Shown here one piece after another: positions 24,096 through 35,380 of a stretch of 64,000 bases of DNA. Position 1 is the first letter of the stretch. Each line of letters begins with the position of its first letter. Made by a program: the position numbers and the translations under genes. Origin of the DNA: Anastatus disparis (taxonomy: Eukaryota; Arthropoda; Insecta; Hymenoptera; Eupelmidae); contig JAFFSR010000370.1 of the NCBI GenBank assembly GCA_017163975.1, positions 2,108,001-2,172,000 of the forward strand, read 5' to 3'. The notes beneath the pieces were generated by a model that was given only the letters and a program-made list of their open reading frames with translations, was not told the DNA's origin and searched no databases.

Positions 24096-24718
24096 ATAAA
24101 AAAATCTTGTCATTATCCCATAAAATTTAAAGTGATTATTACATGATATTTTTTCTTCTAATATTATCAAAGAAACAAGTGATTTTTCGATGACATCCAT
24201 GTTTTTAATAGATGGCAATGCATCATGTTAAAATTTCTTGAGACCCATGGGATTTTCACGTGGCACTCAAGTAAATTCATCGGTGGCGCGGCCGACCCAG
24301 TAGCACGGGCTTTGAAAGGAGATAGGGGAGGAGAGAGAGAAACAAAGTAACCAAAGGGCTTAGCTTATAAAAATCGACATGACAGGAAAATGAGCTCCCA
24401 CTCTACTCGCACAGTATGTGTATTCTAACTGACTACTGCTACGAATATACACTTATATTCTTCACTCTCTCTCTCTCTCTCTCTCTTTCAAAGCCCGTGC
24501 TACACGGTCGACCCTACCACCATCGAATTTACTTGAGTTCTACGTGAAAGTCTCATGAGCGTCCAAGGAATAATATCATGGTGCCTATAACATTTTAAGT
24601 TAGAACCAATTGACTTTAAATTAACTTGATCTCATGAGAATCTTACATGAAGAATCATATTAGTTTAACGTGTTAAATTTATCATGGAAAAATAACATGA
24701 TTTCTTTCTCCGTGTACG
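24096..24718. mobile_element. 623-bp foldback insertion with TACATGA duplication
   Basis: It is flanked by TACATGA at 24089-24095 and 24719-24725 (CTACATGA against GTACATGA if eight bases are counted, a hAT-like length). The arms are degenerate mirror images centred near 24404, best seen as TTTTCACGTGGCACTCAAGT against its reverse copy at ~24535-24550 and CAGTAGCACGGGCTTTGAAAG against its reverse copy. A (CT)n run lies at 24464-24488. Removing it rejoins the transposase frame. Confidence 0.75.
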
Positions 24719-26084
24719 TACATGATTGATCAAGCACGCTCACTGGTGAACAATGAAGATGTCTATAAATAGCTTGAGAATTATAATGGCCATTCTTTGG
24801 ATAGAGAAGTTGTGTTAAAAGTTGAAGAGTATTATTTAAACGATGATTATAATTGCTTTTGACAAAGTGCAAATAAAAATGTTACAATATCTGCAAAAGA
24901 AAATAGTATCAAAACTAAAAATGTTAAGCGCTTTCTTACGCGAAGCATGAAACAAATGTTTTAATTATCTAAAGAAGAAAATCCCCAAATCAACATTCTA
25001 TGCCTTGAGACCAAAGTGGGTTATACCCCATCCACCCAATGGTACGTGTCTTTGTATTTATCGCGAAAATTTAGAACTTATGTTGATAACTTTAAATAAT
25101 TATAATACAAACAATAAATATGACATTTTAAAAATTGAATCAAATATATTTTCTTCTTTATTTTCCTCTAACGATGATATGAAACGTGTACTGAGAGACT
25201 GTGAAAAATGTCCAATTGGGGAAACTATTGATTTAGAAATGATTTCCTTGACGGAAGAAGGTCTTTATGAAAAAATCAGTTACAGTATTTGGGAAAAATC
25301 AGATTTACTTAATAAAACTAGTACCATTCAAGACTTCTTGATGCAATTGAGAAAATGTGCTCTCACCGTGAGTACTCATAAAATGATTAAAGAAATTCAA
25401 CGTATTGCTATTCGAGAAGCAAAAATTTTAGTTAAAAAAAGCCAATTTCAATTAGTCATTAACGTAGACTTTGCCGAAAACTGGACGGTCTTATTACAAA
25501 ATGAAGTACAAAGCTACCACTGGAGCAAAAATCAAATATCCATATTTACATCGGTATGCTATTTTGGAAATGATTCGTCGGTCAGTTATGTCACAGTTGT
25601 GACGATACGAAACATGATTCTTCTCATGCTTTAATGGCTATAAATTTAATTATAGAGAATATAAAGTAAAAACACAATCTGCAAGAATTATAAGAAATTA
25701 TAATCATTTCGGATGGAGCTGCCAGTCATTTCAAAAATAGATAACAATTTTACGAGTTTAGAAATTCAAAAAAAAAAAGGTTATTTTCTGCAACCAGGCA
25801 TGGAAAAGGTGCATGTGATGGAATAAGATGCCACAGTGCACAATTTGTCCAAGCAAAGTGCAGAATTTATTAGAAATGCAGAGGATTTCACAATTCATGT
25901 GCCACTGTACACTCCATCTATCAACATTTTCCTTTTAAATAAAGAAGAACTAGAAGTTTTCCGACAAACGAAAAGAGTTGAATGGCAAGAAAAAGCAAAA
26001 GAAGTCAAGGGAATACAAAAAACTCACTGTTGGAAAGCTGAACAAAATCTTGTATTCACTTCTAGAACTTCATTGCATGAATGA
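24719..26084 (+). pseudogene. DDE-like transposase, catalytic and C-terminal part (decayed)
   Basis: It continues after the insertion with MIDQARSLVNNEDVYK, a stop, LENYNGHSLDREVVLKVEEY and further stops. A long open segment (25005-25634) holds a CEKCPIG zinc-like motif and FQLVINVDFAENWTVLLQNE, whose Asp in VDFAENW is a likely first catalytic residue, then VQSYHWSKNQISIFTSVCYF. A frameshift at ~25590 leads to HDSSHALMAINLIIEN, then IIISDGAASHFKNR (likely second Asp) and HGKGACDGIR. The C-terminus (FTIHVPLYTPSINIFLLNK) runs to the stop at 26084. The order VDFAENW, SDGAASHFKN, HGKGACDG is a signature I associate with widespread arthropod transposon proteins. It is an inactive copy. Confidence 0.75.
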
Positions 26085-26736
26085 GAAAATATGAATTTAT
26101 AGATTCAAACTGAATAAATAATTATTTATTTTTGAACACATTTTTAAAATTAAAATTGGTATAACTTTTGTTCTAATTGACCAAAAAGTTTAGCAATGGC
26201 TCATTCTGAAGGTTTTTGCAAACATTAAACAATATATTTATGAATAAAAGAGTGAACAAATAGTGAAAGAGCATAATTATTGGAAGAGTACATGGTCTTA
26301 ATATTCTATACGATATGCCATATGATCAATGCTTTAAAATGGAAAATATAAAAAAAAAGTTCGAAAACCTATTAAAAAAAAAATGGCAAAATAGTATATT
26401 CTCACCTATCCTAAAAGTTAGCATTTTTTACGTATAAAAACATATAAAAATTAAAAAAAAATATAGTTTTTAAAAAAATTGCATTTAAAAAAAAATCGTT
26501 TTTTCTAGGTTTTTCATGAATAACTCGGAGGAATGAACTTGCCTTGCAAAAATCGGAACGACACTTAAAACTAGACTGTATTCTTCACATTTATAAAAAA
26601 AAATTCGTTTTGAAAAGTAAGAAATTGACGGAGATAGAGCATTTCGAATACGGAGGTCAATTTTCATTTTTTTTACTTTTCATTTTAACATTTAATACAA
26701 AATAGGCTATAGCGTCGTGAAAAAATTTTTTTTCCT

Positions 26737-27073
26737 TGAATAGCAATTGTATTTTATATTGAAATCACATTTAAAAAAATCAAATCAAATTACTTTAACT
26801 CAATGAACTCTATGAGAAAGCATTGCGCCAAAGCACTTGGCACCGTTTTTTTTTCATTGTCTGCGCCGGATACGGTTTTTGCGCGCGAAAACAAACAACT
26901 GACGTTATTTTTTTTAACCTTAGATAAATGAAAATTCAAATCTCATACGCGGTATAAAAATCTGTATAGTTACATATGTATATGTATACATGTATATGAT
27001 TGTGATTATATGTGCACATGTTAATAAACAAGGCTTTACAAACAGCACTTGCGAGACAAATTAAAATTTAATA
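26737..27073. other. AT-rich spacer, no gene recognised
   Basis: It includes CTATGAGAAAGCATTGCGCC...GCACTTGGC (26809-26843), an inverted relative of a motif at 37165-37195; CTTTCTCATAGAG-like sequence also occurs at 42213-42231 and 59216. It is probably the scattered end of an old repeat family. Confidence 0.4.
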
Positions 27074-27242
27074 CAGTCTTCCCTCCGAATAAGCGCATAG
27101 AAACCCCCAAGGGGAAGAGGTTTTCCACGAATCGGGGTTCCCCCACCGCGCGTACATAGATCCTTTTTTCCTGACTTGCTGTCTCTCTTGCACATTTCAG
27201 GTTTAGTGCTTCTCAATAAGCGTATTGGCGATAGTCCCTTAA

Positions 27243-27671
27243 GAGGCGGTCGGAACCAAATTGGTGATTTGCAGTATATGTCAAGTCAAAATTTTTCGCT
27301 TTACGATAGTATTTTGTATATTTTTATGGCTTCAACTATTTCAAATTATTCTTTATATACTTGACTAGAGGAAATGACTATATCTTTACTATATGAATAA
27401 GTAGATAAATTATTATAAGCATTTATTACAAATATCAAACTTACTTGACATATACCACATGCAAAAAACTGTCGTGTCGATTGTTAAGTGGAATTTTTCG
27501 CTTTATAACAATATTTTGTATATTTTTGTGGCTTTCACGATTTTAAATTATTCTTTATATACATGACTAGAGGAAATGACTATATTTTTACCATATTAAT
27601 GAATGAATGAATTATTATAAGCATTTATTACAAGCACCGAACTAAGTCACCGATTTGGTTCTGACCGCCTC
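27243..27671. mobile_element. 429-bp MITE, GAGGCGGTC ends, TTAA duplication
   Basis: GAGGCGGTCGGAACCAAATT and its inverted copy are each bordered by TTAA (27239-27242 and 27672-27675). The interior holds a ~150-200-bp direct duplication (27290-27440 and 27487-27640, sharing GACTAGAGGAAATGACTATA). It is nested in the pogo-like element. Confidence 0.85.
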
Positions 27672-27761
27672 TTAAATTGCCGTACATTTATTGTTTTAAC
27701 GGCTACTGTTTGAGAACAGACACGTGTCATAAGTACAGAAACACTCGGTGAGTGTGTAAAA

Positions 27762-27929
27762 ATGTCAGACTCGATTAAAAAAATCGAACGCGAAAATTCT
27801 TTTGTTCAAGCAGGTGCTAGTGATGCAAAAAATGAAAGTAATTCCGTGAAAGTGAGTGTCGAAGAACCTGTAGCAAAAAAATTGCAATTCAAAACAATTT
27901 TCAGAATGATTTTAAAAATGAATTTTTAA
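27762..27929 (+). CDS. 55-codon frame inside the pogo-like element, uncertain
   Basis: ATG at 27762 opens MSDSIKKIERENSFVQAGAS and continues hydrophilic (SVKVSVEEPVAKKLQFK) to TAA at 27927. It may be the remnant of a captured or ancestral transposase N-terminus; no DNA-binding motif can be recognised, and it could be chance. Confidence 0.25.
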   Translation: MSDSIKKIERENSFVQAGASDAKNESNSVKVSVEEPVAKKLQFKTIFRMILKMNF

Positions 27930-28312
27930 TAACAAAAGCTTACAATATTTTGTCAGAAAACATTTAATAAAAGTAAATAAACGTTATAATTAATAAAACT
28001 ATAAATATTTATTATAAATATATTTATAAACATTTTTAATAAAAATTTATGCTTCAATAAAAAATTTCGTTATTAATAATAAAAAATATTAAGATTTTAT
28101 TTGAAATTTAAATTTTAAATCCTTTATGAGTGATTGCGCTTATTGAGAAGCAGTCCGCAAAAGTTTAGTGAGCTAGGACTTGGTAGTCGCAGTGGGGGCA
28201 TGGCTCGCGAGCAAACATAGGGGTATGCGCTTATTGCGGATGCGCTTATTCGGAGGGATGACTGTATATACAGGTATGCATGCGCATGTGGATGTGTATA
28301 TATATATGTAAG

Positions 28313-28314
<2 letters not shown>

Positions 28315-28350
<36 letters not shown>
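28315..28350. repeat. (AT)n microsatellite followed by (GT)n
   Basis: Simple repeat adjoining the right end of the pogo-like element; the flank is TA-rich from 28265 on. Confidence 0.9.
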
Positions 28351-28360
<10 letters not shown>

Positions 28361-28394
28361 ATGTATGTATATGTGTGTACATATATACATGTAT

Positions 28395-29109
28395 ATGAAA
28401 ACTTAAATTCTTTTGAAAGATTAACTTGATTACGATAACAACTTAAATAAAAAAAAAATATTTTATGTTTGAATGTGAAAGGATATGCATAATTTTTATT
28501 TTTTTTTCATTTTTATCTTGCTTGGATGAAATTAAATTTAAAAATAAAAGAAAATAAATTAAATAAAAATTTTTTTTGATGAACACATAAATACATTTTT
28601 TTTGTTATATAAGAATATGAATAACAGAAATTTTTTATTATTTTAAATATGTTCTATAACCCTTCAACTATTTCTCCTAACACAGGACGAGAATTGACAA
28701 TTGCTAGAAAAGCATCAAGAATAACTAATCACCATTATCGTTGATGATAAAGACAATGTAAAACTTGAGATGTCCGGCGGGTGTATTTATAAAATAGATA
28801 AAACAAATATTTATTTTGCTTGCTGAAGTAAAACACAGCATGCTTAAATCTTAGATTTGTTTGCTGGTTCGTGAGCATAGTGAACATTTGTATTTTCTGT
28901 GAAATTATACTCGTGAAAGTGATTATGAACTATCTGTTTGTTCCAGTAATTTCATACTCATTTGTTGTCAACATATAACTTATGTTCAGATATGGATAAG
29001 GTCACATAAGGGCATTTAATTGTAAATATAGAAAATCCGTGTATTCCTGTGCTTTTATAATTTACAGGACATTAATTAGACATGATATATATAAATCAAT
29101 AATTTACAG
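28395..29109. other. AT-rich stretch, no gene recognised
   Basis: No coding signal. It ends with AATTTACAG (29101-29109), a possible splice acceptor for the coding-like block that follows. Confidence 0.4.
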
Positions 29110-29750
29110 ATACAGATTCATTGTCAGAAGAGACGCTGAGAGTAATAAAAAAGGAAGCAGAAAGAAGCTTAAAGATGCAAGACAGGATCAAGTCCAAAAC
29201 CAGTTTAATGACAATGAGGCTCCACAGATGCTTGAAAGTAAAGAAGATAAAAAAGCTAGAATGACGAGCTTGAAAAGACAGAGCAGAAAAGTAGAAAGTA
29301 TAAAAACTCCTCGGATAAAATCTGTAGTTAAACTACAGTTAAATCTGAGTTAAAACGTTGATTTTAGTTCAAACAAAAATTTACCTATTAACAAAGGACC
29401 AACCAAAGAATCTGTTATGTCCAATAAAAATGTTCAATTCAGAGAAATAATGAATACGCTGCATGAGTTAAGCATGAAAATAGATCGTGATCCTTAGAAT
29501 AATACTAATTTTTGCAACCAACCATGCGAGAATTCAAAAGACTATCTAGAAAAATGTTCAGTTACGGAAAGTCATAAAATAATATCTGATAGAAATAACA
29601 ATTTTAGTGGTTATTCAGAAAATATTATTGAAAACGGAATTTTAAGTTATCAAGTAAATCTAGAATTGATTACAAAAATAGTACTCAACGAAATGAGTAA
29701 AATCATAGAAAAATCAAATGATAATGTGATTAAAATCAAATGATAATGTG
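29110..29750 (+). pseudogene. Coding-like block of unknown function, 5' part
   Basis: After the acceptor-like TTTACAG, one frame reads TDSLSEETLRVIKKEAERSL and KMQDRIKSKTSLM, a probable coiled-coil helix, to a TGA near 29263. A second frame takes over with NEAPQMLESKEDKKARMTSL and KRQSRKVESIKTPRIK and runs, through in-frame stops at 29351 (TAA) and ~29495 (TAG), to EMSKIIEKSNDNVIKIK. The composition (Lys/Glu/Ser/Asn-rich, hydrophilic) is protein-like over ~640 bp. It may be a decayed host gene exon or transposon ORF; no family is recognised. It ends in a 22-bp tandem repeat and the region upstream of the 30-33 kb foldback. A further coding-like fragment lies beyond the foldback at 33793. Confidence 0.4.
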
Positions 29751-29779
29751 ATCAAAATCAAATGATAACGTGATCACAA
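29714..29779 (+). repeat. 22-bp unit, three copies
   Basis: TCAAATGATAATGTGATYAA repeats at 29714, 29736 and 29758 with exact 22-bp spacing. Because 22 is not a multiple of three, it disrupts the reading frame at the end of the coding-like block. Confidence 0.85.
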
Positions 29780-30344
29780 CCAACGATGAATGTTTGAAAG
29801 ATAAAATTTTCATTAACCGACTTCAAAAAAAGAGGAGGTTCTCAATTCGATTGATTTTTTTTCTATCTTTGTTACCTTAAAACTCCATCATTTCTGAACC
29901 GATTTTAAGAAACATTTTTCTATCTGATAGAGGATGTCTCAGGAAGGTCTCATACGTGCCTTATAAGTACTGGACTAATACTGAGTTAGTACGAGCAAAT
30001 TATCTAAAAATGAAAAAAATTCCTCGAAAAAAATTACTATATCTATGCATAACTCTCAAAGGAATTAATTCATCTGTATAGAAATTATTTTTTATATAAA
30101 GGAAAGTATGTCAAAAAAATATTTAATGAATATTTGAAAAAGAATTTTGAAACTTAACAAAGTAAGCGATAGATACCTAATAAAACGTTAAAAAATATAT
30201 AAAAAATTATTTATAAAAATATTTGTTATCATACTTTTTTTAGATTTGAGACAATTTTTTAGGCTGGCGTTAAATATTTGATTAGTAGGTCTACTCATAT
30301 TTGTTCGTTTAGTAAGGAGCTTCATTATAAAGTAGAAAATAAAT

Positions 30345-33022
30345 AAGGGTCTAGCCGGGTAAGATAGGTAATTGGCCCCAGAAGCAGAAAGAAAAACTGA
30401 TACAGCCATAATATTCTATATAAAAAAATATACCTCTATAGAAATTTTCAGCCCTCTAAACCTAAACCTAAGCTAGAATACTCTTTTTTTTAAGTTTTTT
30501 GAAGCCCTATAAAATAGTTTCTAATGATTTTTTGTAGGTGCAAAATTTAAATTTCTAGAGACGTTTGAAAATTTTTTCTTGAGATATTTCGAAAACTAAG
30601 ATAGACGACACTTTGGAACAAATATATAATATTTATTTATGCACCAAAAGTATGTAAAAATTTTTTCAGATTTTTAATAGTGGTGGAACAGCGTCAAAAA
30701 GGAAAAAACGGTTTTTGCGTATTTTTGCCTACACACGGCCTAATCCTTGTATCCTACACTTTTGTTTACAATATTTTTAAGTGAAAATTTATTTTTGGAG
30801 ACACTCTGGGTTGTAACATATCGAGAATAACTCGGAATTTTCCGATTTTCTCGTTAAAGCGCTCCCAGAGACCTTAAAATCCCATTATACTAATAAAAAT
30901 CCGTATAAATGTCCCGCCAGGTGAAACTCGTATCATAATCCATAAAACTATGCATATATTTTTTTACAGTATATCTAAATATATATAATCCAATACTATA
31001 AACAGGAATATACAGATATACTGAATGTATTGTTTTGGGTTATCACTCAAATACCACTTAACGGGAGCAATCATCCTAATTCTTCCCAGTACGCCCAAAC
31101 TCATGTGTACTGCATTTCTATTTACAGAAACAGATAGTAGATATAGGGTGAATCAGCCGGTAGCTGCACAAATCTAGTTCGGAATAAGTTTTTTTAATTG
31201 AAATAATACTCATATCAGATATTATTTTATTGCTATCGTTTAAACATACCTGTTATCTTCAAAGAGTACGACATGGTAATTTAGAGCGCTCTTCCAGGGT
31301 GGGATCAACAAAATGTTTACATCCATCTTGCTAACATTTCACCCAACAATATTATAAAGTTAATACTTTATAATTTAAAAAAATTAATTGATATTATTAA
31401 TTTTATATATTTTAATTATTTAAATTATTTTTGGTTCTGGAATTAATGAAATTTTATCATTTTAATGCTATTTGAAAGATGAAAATTTTACCCTGTTTGT
31501 AGGATTTCAGAAAGTATATATTATTATATCGAATTATACATAATAAGTAGGTACTATGAGGATTGAGTACTTGAAACTTGAGTATTGTTACTTGAGTATC
31601 AGCTGTTACTTTAATTGAGTGTGACATCTTTACCGACGACTATTATATCTGTGTGCTTTTATATTTAATATAAAAAAATGAAACAACAGCTGCTACTAAA
31701 GTAACAATAGTCAAAATTCAAGTTGTACTCAATTCACATCACACCCACTTATTATGCATGATTCAATATAATAATATATGCTTTCTAAAATTCTACAAAC
31801 AGGGTGAAATTTTCATCTTTCAAATAGCATAAAAATGATAAAATTTCATCAATTCCAAAACCAAAAATAATTTAAATAATTAAAGTATATAAAATTAATT
31901 ATATCAATTAATTTTTTTAAATTATAAAGTATTAACTTTATAATATTGTTGGGTGAAATGTTAGCAAGATGGATGTAAATATTTTGCTGATCCCACCCTG
32001 GAAGAGCGCTCTAAATTACCATGTCATGCTCTTTGAAGATAACAGGTATGTTTAAACGATAGCAATAAAATAATATCTGATACAAGTATTATTTCAATTA
32101 ACAAAACTTATTCCGAACTAGATTTGTGCAGCTACCGGCTGATTCACCCTATATCTAATATCTGTTTCTGTAAATAGAAATGCAGTACACATGAGTTTGG
32201 ACGTACTGGGAAGAATTAGGATGATTGCTCCCGTTAGGTGGTGTTTGAGTGATAACCCAAAACAATACATTCAGTATATCTGTATATTCCTGTTTATAGT
32301 ATTGGATTATATATATTTAGATATACTGTAGAAGAATATATGCATAGTTTTATGAATTATGATACAAGTTTCACCTGGCAGGACATTTATACGGATTTTT
32401 ATTAGTATAATGGGTTTTCAAGGTCTCTGGGAGCGCTTTAACGTGAAAATCGGAAAATTCCGAGTTATTCTCGATATTTTACAACCCAGAGTGTTTCCAA
32501 AAATAAAATTTTACTTAAAAATATTGCAAACGAAAGTGTAAGATACGAGGATTAGGCCGTGTATAGGCAAAAATACGCAAAGAAACCTTTTTTTTTCTTT
32601 TTGACGCTGTTCTACCACTTTTAAAAATCTGAAAAAATTCTTACATACTTTTGGTGCATAAATAAATATTATATATTTGTTCCAAAGTGTCGTCTATCTT
32701 AGTTTTCGAAATATCTCAAGAAAAAATTTTCAAACGTCTCTAGAAACTTTAATTTTGCACCTACAAAAAAATCATTAGAAACTATTTTATAGGGCTTCAG
32801 AACACCCATATTTAAAATAAAAAAGAGTATTCTAGCTTAAAAATCGACGGAGGTAGAGCTAAAGACCCGAAAAACGAAAAATAGCTTTTGAGGTTAGGTT
32901 TAGGTTTAGAGGGCTAACAATCTCTATAGATGTATATTTTTTTTATATAGAATATGATGGCTGTATCAGTTTTTCTTTCTGCTTCTGGGGTCAATTCACC
33001 TATCTTACCCGACTAGACCCTT
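30345..33022. mobile_element. 2.7-kb foldback element
   Basis: The arms begin AAGGGTCTAGCCGGGTAAGA (left) with its inverted copy at the right and pair almost continuously, including GGGTGAATCAGCCGGTAGCT (31147) against ~32130-32150 and ACATCCATCTTGCTAACATT against ~31960-31980, to a centre near 31650-31690. Further inverted matches outside (30106-30245 against 33590-33720, with GATAGATACCTAATAAAACG) suggest it sits in, or once extended into, a larger palindrome. No coding sequence. TSD not identified. Confidence 0.85.
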
Positions 33023-33792
33023 TGTGACAAAAAACCGACTTTAAAAACATTGCACTCAAAAATAAGAAATAATATATTATCCTTAGAAATTATAAGCATA
33101 CTACGCATCTAACACATGTGCAGTGAACGTTAGATTATCTGATTATTTGCAAGAGCACGAACGAATTATATTTTTTATTAGGCTACTTACAAAGAAATTA
33201 GCTAATAGGTGAGACAATATATGGGAATATCTCTGGAACTTTTTAATTTTGAGATGTCGACCTGACAACAATTGAAAAGTCTATAATACAAGTTTCTGGA
33301 GTGGCACACACTTTAATAAGGGCTTAAATTACTTGTTTCTTGTAAAAGAATATGTCATTAAATTTTGGTATCGATTGGATAATTGGTACTTACGGTACAT
33401 AATTTTATAGGTCAAAAATGATACTTTTTTTATATGTTTCTACGTGTGTTTCTTGAGCTATAAAAAAGTACCATTCGTTCGATCATTCTCAAATTTTCTG
33501 AGCATAATGAATATGGTAGAAACAACAGTTTAAGCCTACCCTCGTGCATGTGCCCCTCTTTAGGTAGCTGTCTGACTATTTATAATGTAAGTGTTATTTT
33601 TAGGTGAAATTTTAAATCTAAAAAAAATATGACAAAAAATATTTTTATAAATAGTTTTCTTGATATTTTTAACGTTTTATTAGGTATCTATCGCTTCCTT
33701 TGTTCACTTTCAAAATTTTTTTTAGATTTGAAGCTATTTTTTTAGGCTGGCACCGACTCCTAAAATTCTAATATTTCTTATTTTTTAGTGCA
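33023..33792. other. Flank of the foldback, no gene recognised
   Basis: 33023-33590 has no mirror partner on the left. 33590-33720 pairs with 30106-30245. TTTTTTAGATTTGARRCWAT followed by TTTTTTAGGCTGGC occurs in the same orientation near 30234 and 33720. The left side (29817) carries ACCGACTTCAAAAAAAGAGG, a repeat motif I have seen in many insect genomes. Confidence 0.4.
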
Positions 33793-34108
33793 ATGTTTAC
33801 AAAGTTGGTTTTTGTTGTTAAAAATTTTGTTAATAATAAAGAAACTTTAATACGCAAAGACTACAAATTAACAAGAAGTTCGAATTCAAATCAATTCATC
33901 GATTTTTTTCAGCGAGTATTGAGAAGTAATGATCTCTTTTATGTAATCGATTCAACCGTGCAACTGCGTAAAATCTTAATGAAGATATGGTGGAGAGAAA
34001 TAAATTTAAAATTATAAATATTCTTAACAATAGAATAGATATTTATTATTCTAAAGAACATCAAATTAATTATCCTGCACAAATGTTTGAATCAATTAAA
34101 ATTAGTAA
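33793..34108 (+). pseudogene. Coding-like block of unknown function, 3' part
   Basis: One frame reads NKETLIRKDYKLTRSSNSNQ and FIDFFQRVLRSNDLFYVIDS to TVQLRKILMK. A shifted frame then reads EDMVERNKFKIINILNNRID and IYYSKEHQINYPAQMFESIK and stays open until it reaches a CCCTGGTGGAAA element end at 34114. The two frames look like one protein broken by a single indel at ~33975. It could be the downstream part of the 29.1-kb locus or an independent relic; there is no family assignment. Confidence 0.4.
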
Positions 34109-34113
34109 AGGAA

Positions 34114-34330
34114 CCCTGGTGGAAATGTTAACCAACTGTTAGCGATCAGTTGTTAAAATCGCAACGATTTGGCCAACGGTTCAACCAACTGTTGCTTAAA
34201 ATTACTGCTAATTTCGTCACAAAAAGATGTGTTCGTTAGCCAACGAATGACCCAAGCGTTGGTTAATAATTCAGTACATTCATGTACAGACACAAGAATC
34301 TGTTAGCCAACAGATTCTTAATTTTTCTAA
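34114..34330 (+). repeat. Single CCCTGGTGGAAA element end
   Basis: CCCTGGTGGAAATG resembles the terminal repeats at 46924 and 54573. The following ~200 bp have short inverted motifs around GTTAGCCAACRNATTC. No opposite end (reverse of CCCTGGT) was found nearby, so the limit is arbitrary. Confidence 0.4.
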
Positions 34331-34581
34331 TTATTCAAGAAAATAATTTTATGTTAAACTGTATAAATGTTAATAGTTTATAAAAGAAAAAATATTAAAA
34401 AGATGGAATGATTTCATGTTAAACTATATAAATATTAACATTTTATAACCTTAATAATATTGACCAAATAATATAATGAATAGTATATTTCATAACAGTT
34501 TCATACTGTATTTTTTGCCATGAGGGCCAAAAAGGAGCAGCAAAGTTGCGATTTTGAGGTTAAAATAGCAAAATAGTACAT

Positions 34582-34821
34582 TGTGTACCAAGGGCGCAAA
34601 ATAGGGGATTCCAGCCAGAGATGAGCGCCTGAGCGAAGCGAGGGTGCTAAATTCGCACGAGGGTCGCGAATCCCCTTGCGCCCGTGGTACACATATCGTT
34701 TTTTTATCCAAAGGATGAAAAATTCGATTTCCATGCTTGTCAAGCGGGCGCAAAATAGTACATTCCCGCCCGGTAGTGTATTATTTTGCGCGCACTTGGC
34801 AAGCATAGAAAATCGAATTTT
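34582..34821. repeat. Two adjacent GC-rich palindromes
   Basis: 34582-34693 folds from GTGTACCAAGGGCGCAA to TTGCGCCCGTGGTACAC with core CCTGAGCGAAGCGAGGGTG. 34718-34821 folds from AAAATTCGATTTCCATGCTT to its inverted copy. A block before them (GGGCCAAAAAGGAGCAGC...TTGCGATTTT, 34525) recurs at 35096. Confidence 0.75.
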
Positions 34822-34962
34822 GCGCCCTGTAGGTTAAAAAAATATTAAATTAACATTGTTAATTTTTAATTATCTAAAAATATATTTAAAACAAATAAAT
34901 CCATTACACTTATGAAAAACTTCAACATTTTTATGAAAATTTTTTTACATTTATTAATAGTA

Positions 34963-35082
34963 TATTACGTAACGAGTATGGGAAGGGTTTATTTACGGAA
35001 CGAGAAGTTTACGGCCTGAGTCGAAGATAAGAGTCGTAACAAGTTTCGTAAAAAAACCTTTCCATACTAGTTGCGTAGTGTA
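34963..35082. repeat. 120-bp palindrome
   Basis: TATTACGTAACGAGTATGG...AGGG pairs with CCTTTCCATACTAGTTGCGT...; the core CCTGAGTCGAAGATAAGAG resembles the cores of the palindromes at 34.6 and 63.0 kb. Confidence 0.75.
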
Positions 35083-35380
35083 TTTTTCGGCTTCAGAGCC
35101 AAAAAAGAGCAACGACGTTGCGATTTTAGGGTCGGAATGGCGGAAAATAAATTTTTATATTCAAGAAAACAATTAATGAAATTTTTACTTTTAGTTACAT
35201 ATATTTTAATATTTAATGTAATAAATATTCACATTCATTTACATAAATCTTTACATTGAATTAAATGAATTTATACATTGAATAATAAGTTTAATTTAGT
35301 ATTAAAATAAATAAAGAAGATGAGCTTCAACTTATTAGTGATTTCTTTCAGTTCTTTACATTTGAAAATACGTCGCTTAA

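Larger units (their letters stand above)
22471..26736. mobile_element. 4.3-kb DNA transposon with long inverted ends and a decayed transposase
   Basis: About 800 bp at the left (to ~23279) and ~640 bp at the right (from ~26100) are inverted copies; both include CGACGCTATAGCC near the outer end and CATTCCTCCGAG further in. Between them lies the coding region of one transposase (23477-26084), itself split by a 623-bp insertion. The outermost bases are T/A runs, so the exact ends and TSD are uncertain. Long arms enclosing a transposase mark it as a once-autonomous element. Confidence 0.8.
27074..28264. mobile_element. Pogo/Tigger-like non-autonomous element
   Basis: The ends CAGTCTTCCCTCCGAATAAG and its reverse complement are flanked by TA (27072-27073 and 28265-28266). 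CAGT-starting inverted repeats with TA duplication fit the pogo/Tigger branch of Tc1/mariner. An internal GCTTCTCAATAAGCG (27207) is also repeated in reverse near 28137-28152. It is non-autonomous: only a 55-codon frame is present and a TTAA-type MITE is nested inside. Confidence 0.8.

Noticed and set aside
22544..26667. Frames in opposite orientation containing CEEYSLVLSVVPIFA near 22.6 and 26.6 kb
   Set aside because: They are the inverted ends of the 22471-26736 transposon; the frame is conserved because the arms are copies, not because of coding.
34490..34806. Two overlapping minus-strand frames of 87 and 101 codons
   Set aside because: They coincide with the two GC-rich palindromes; the openness comes from GC content and the frames share no protein-like features.
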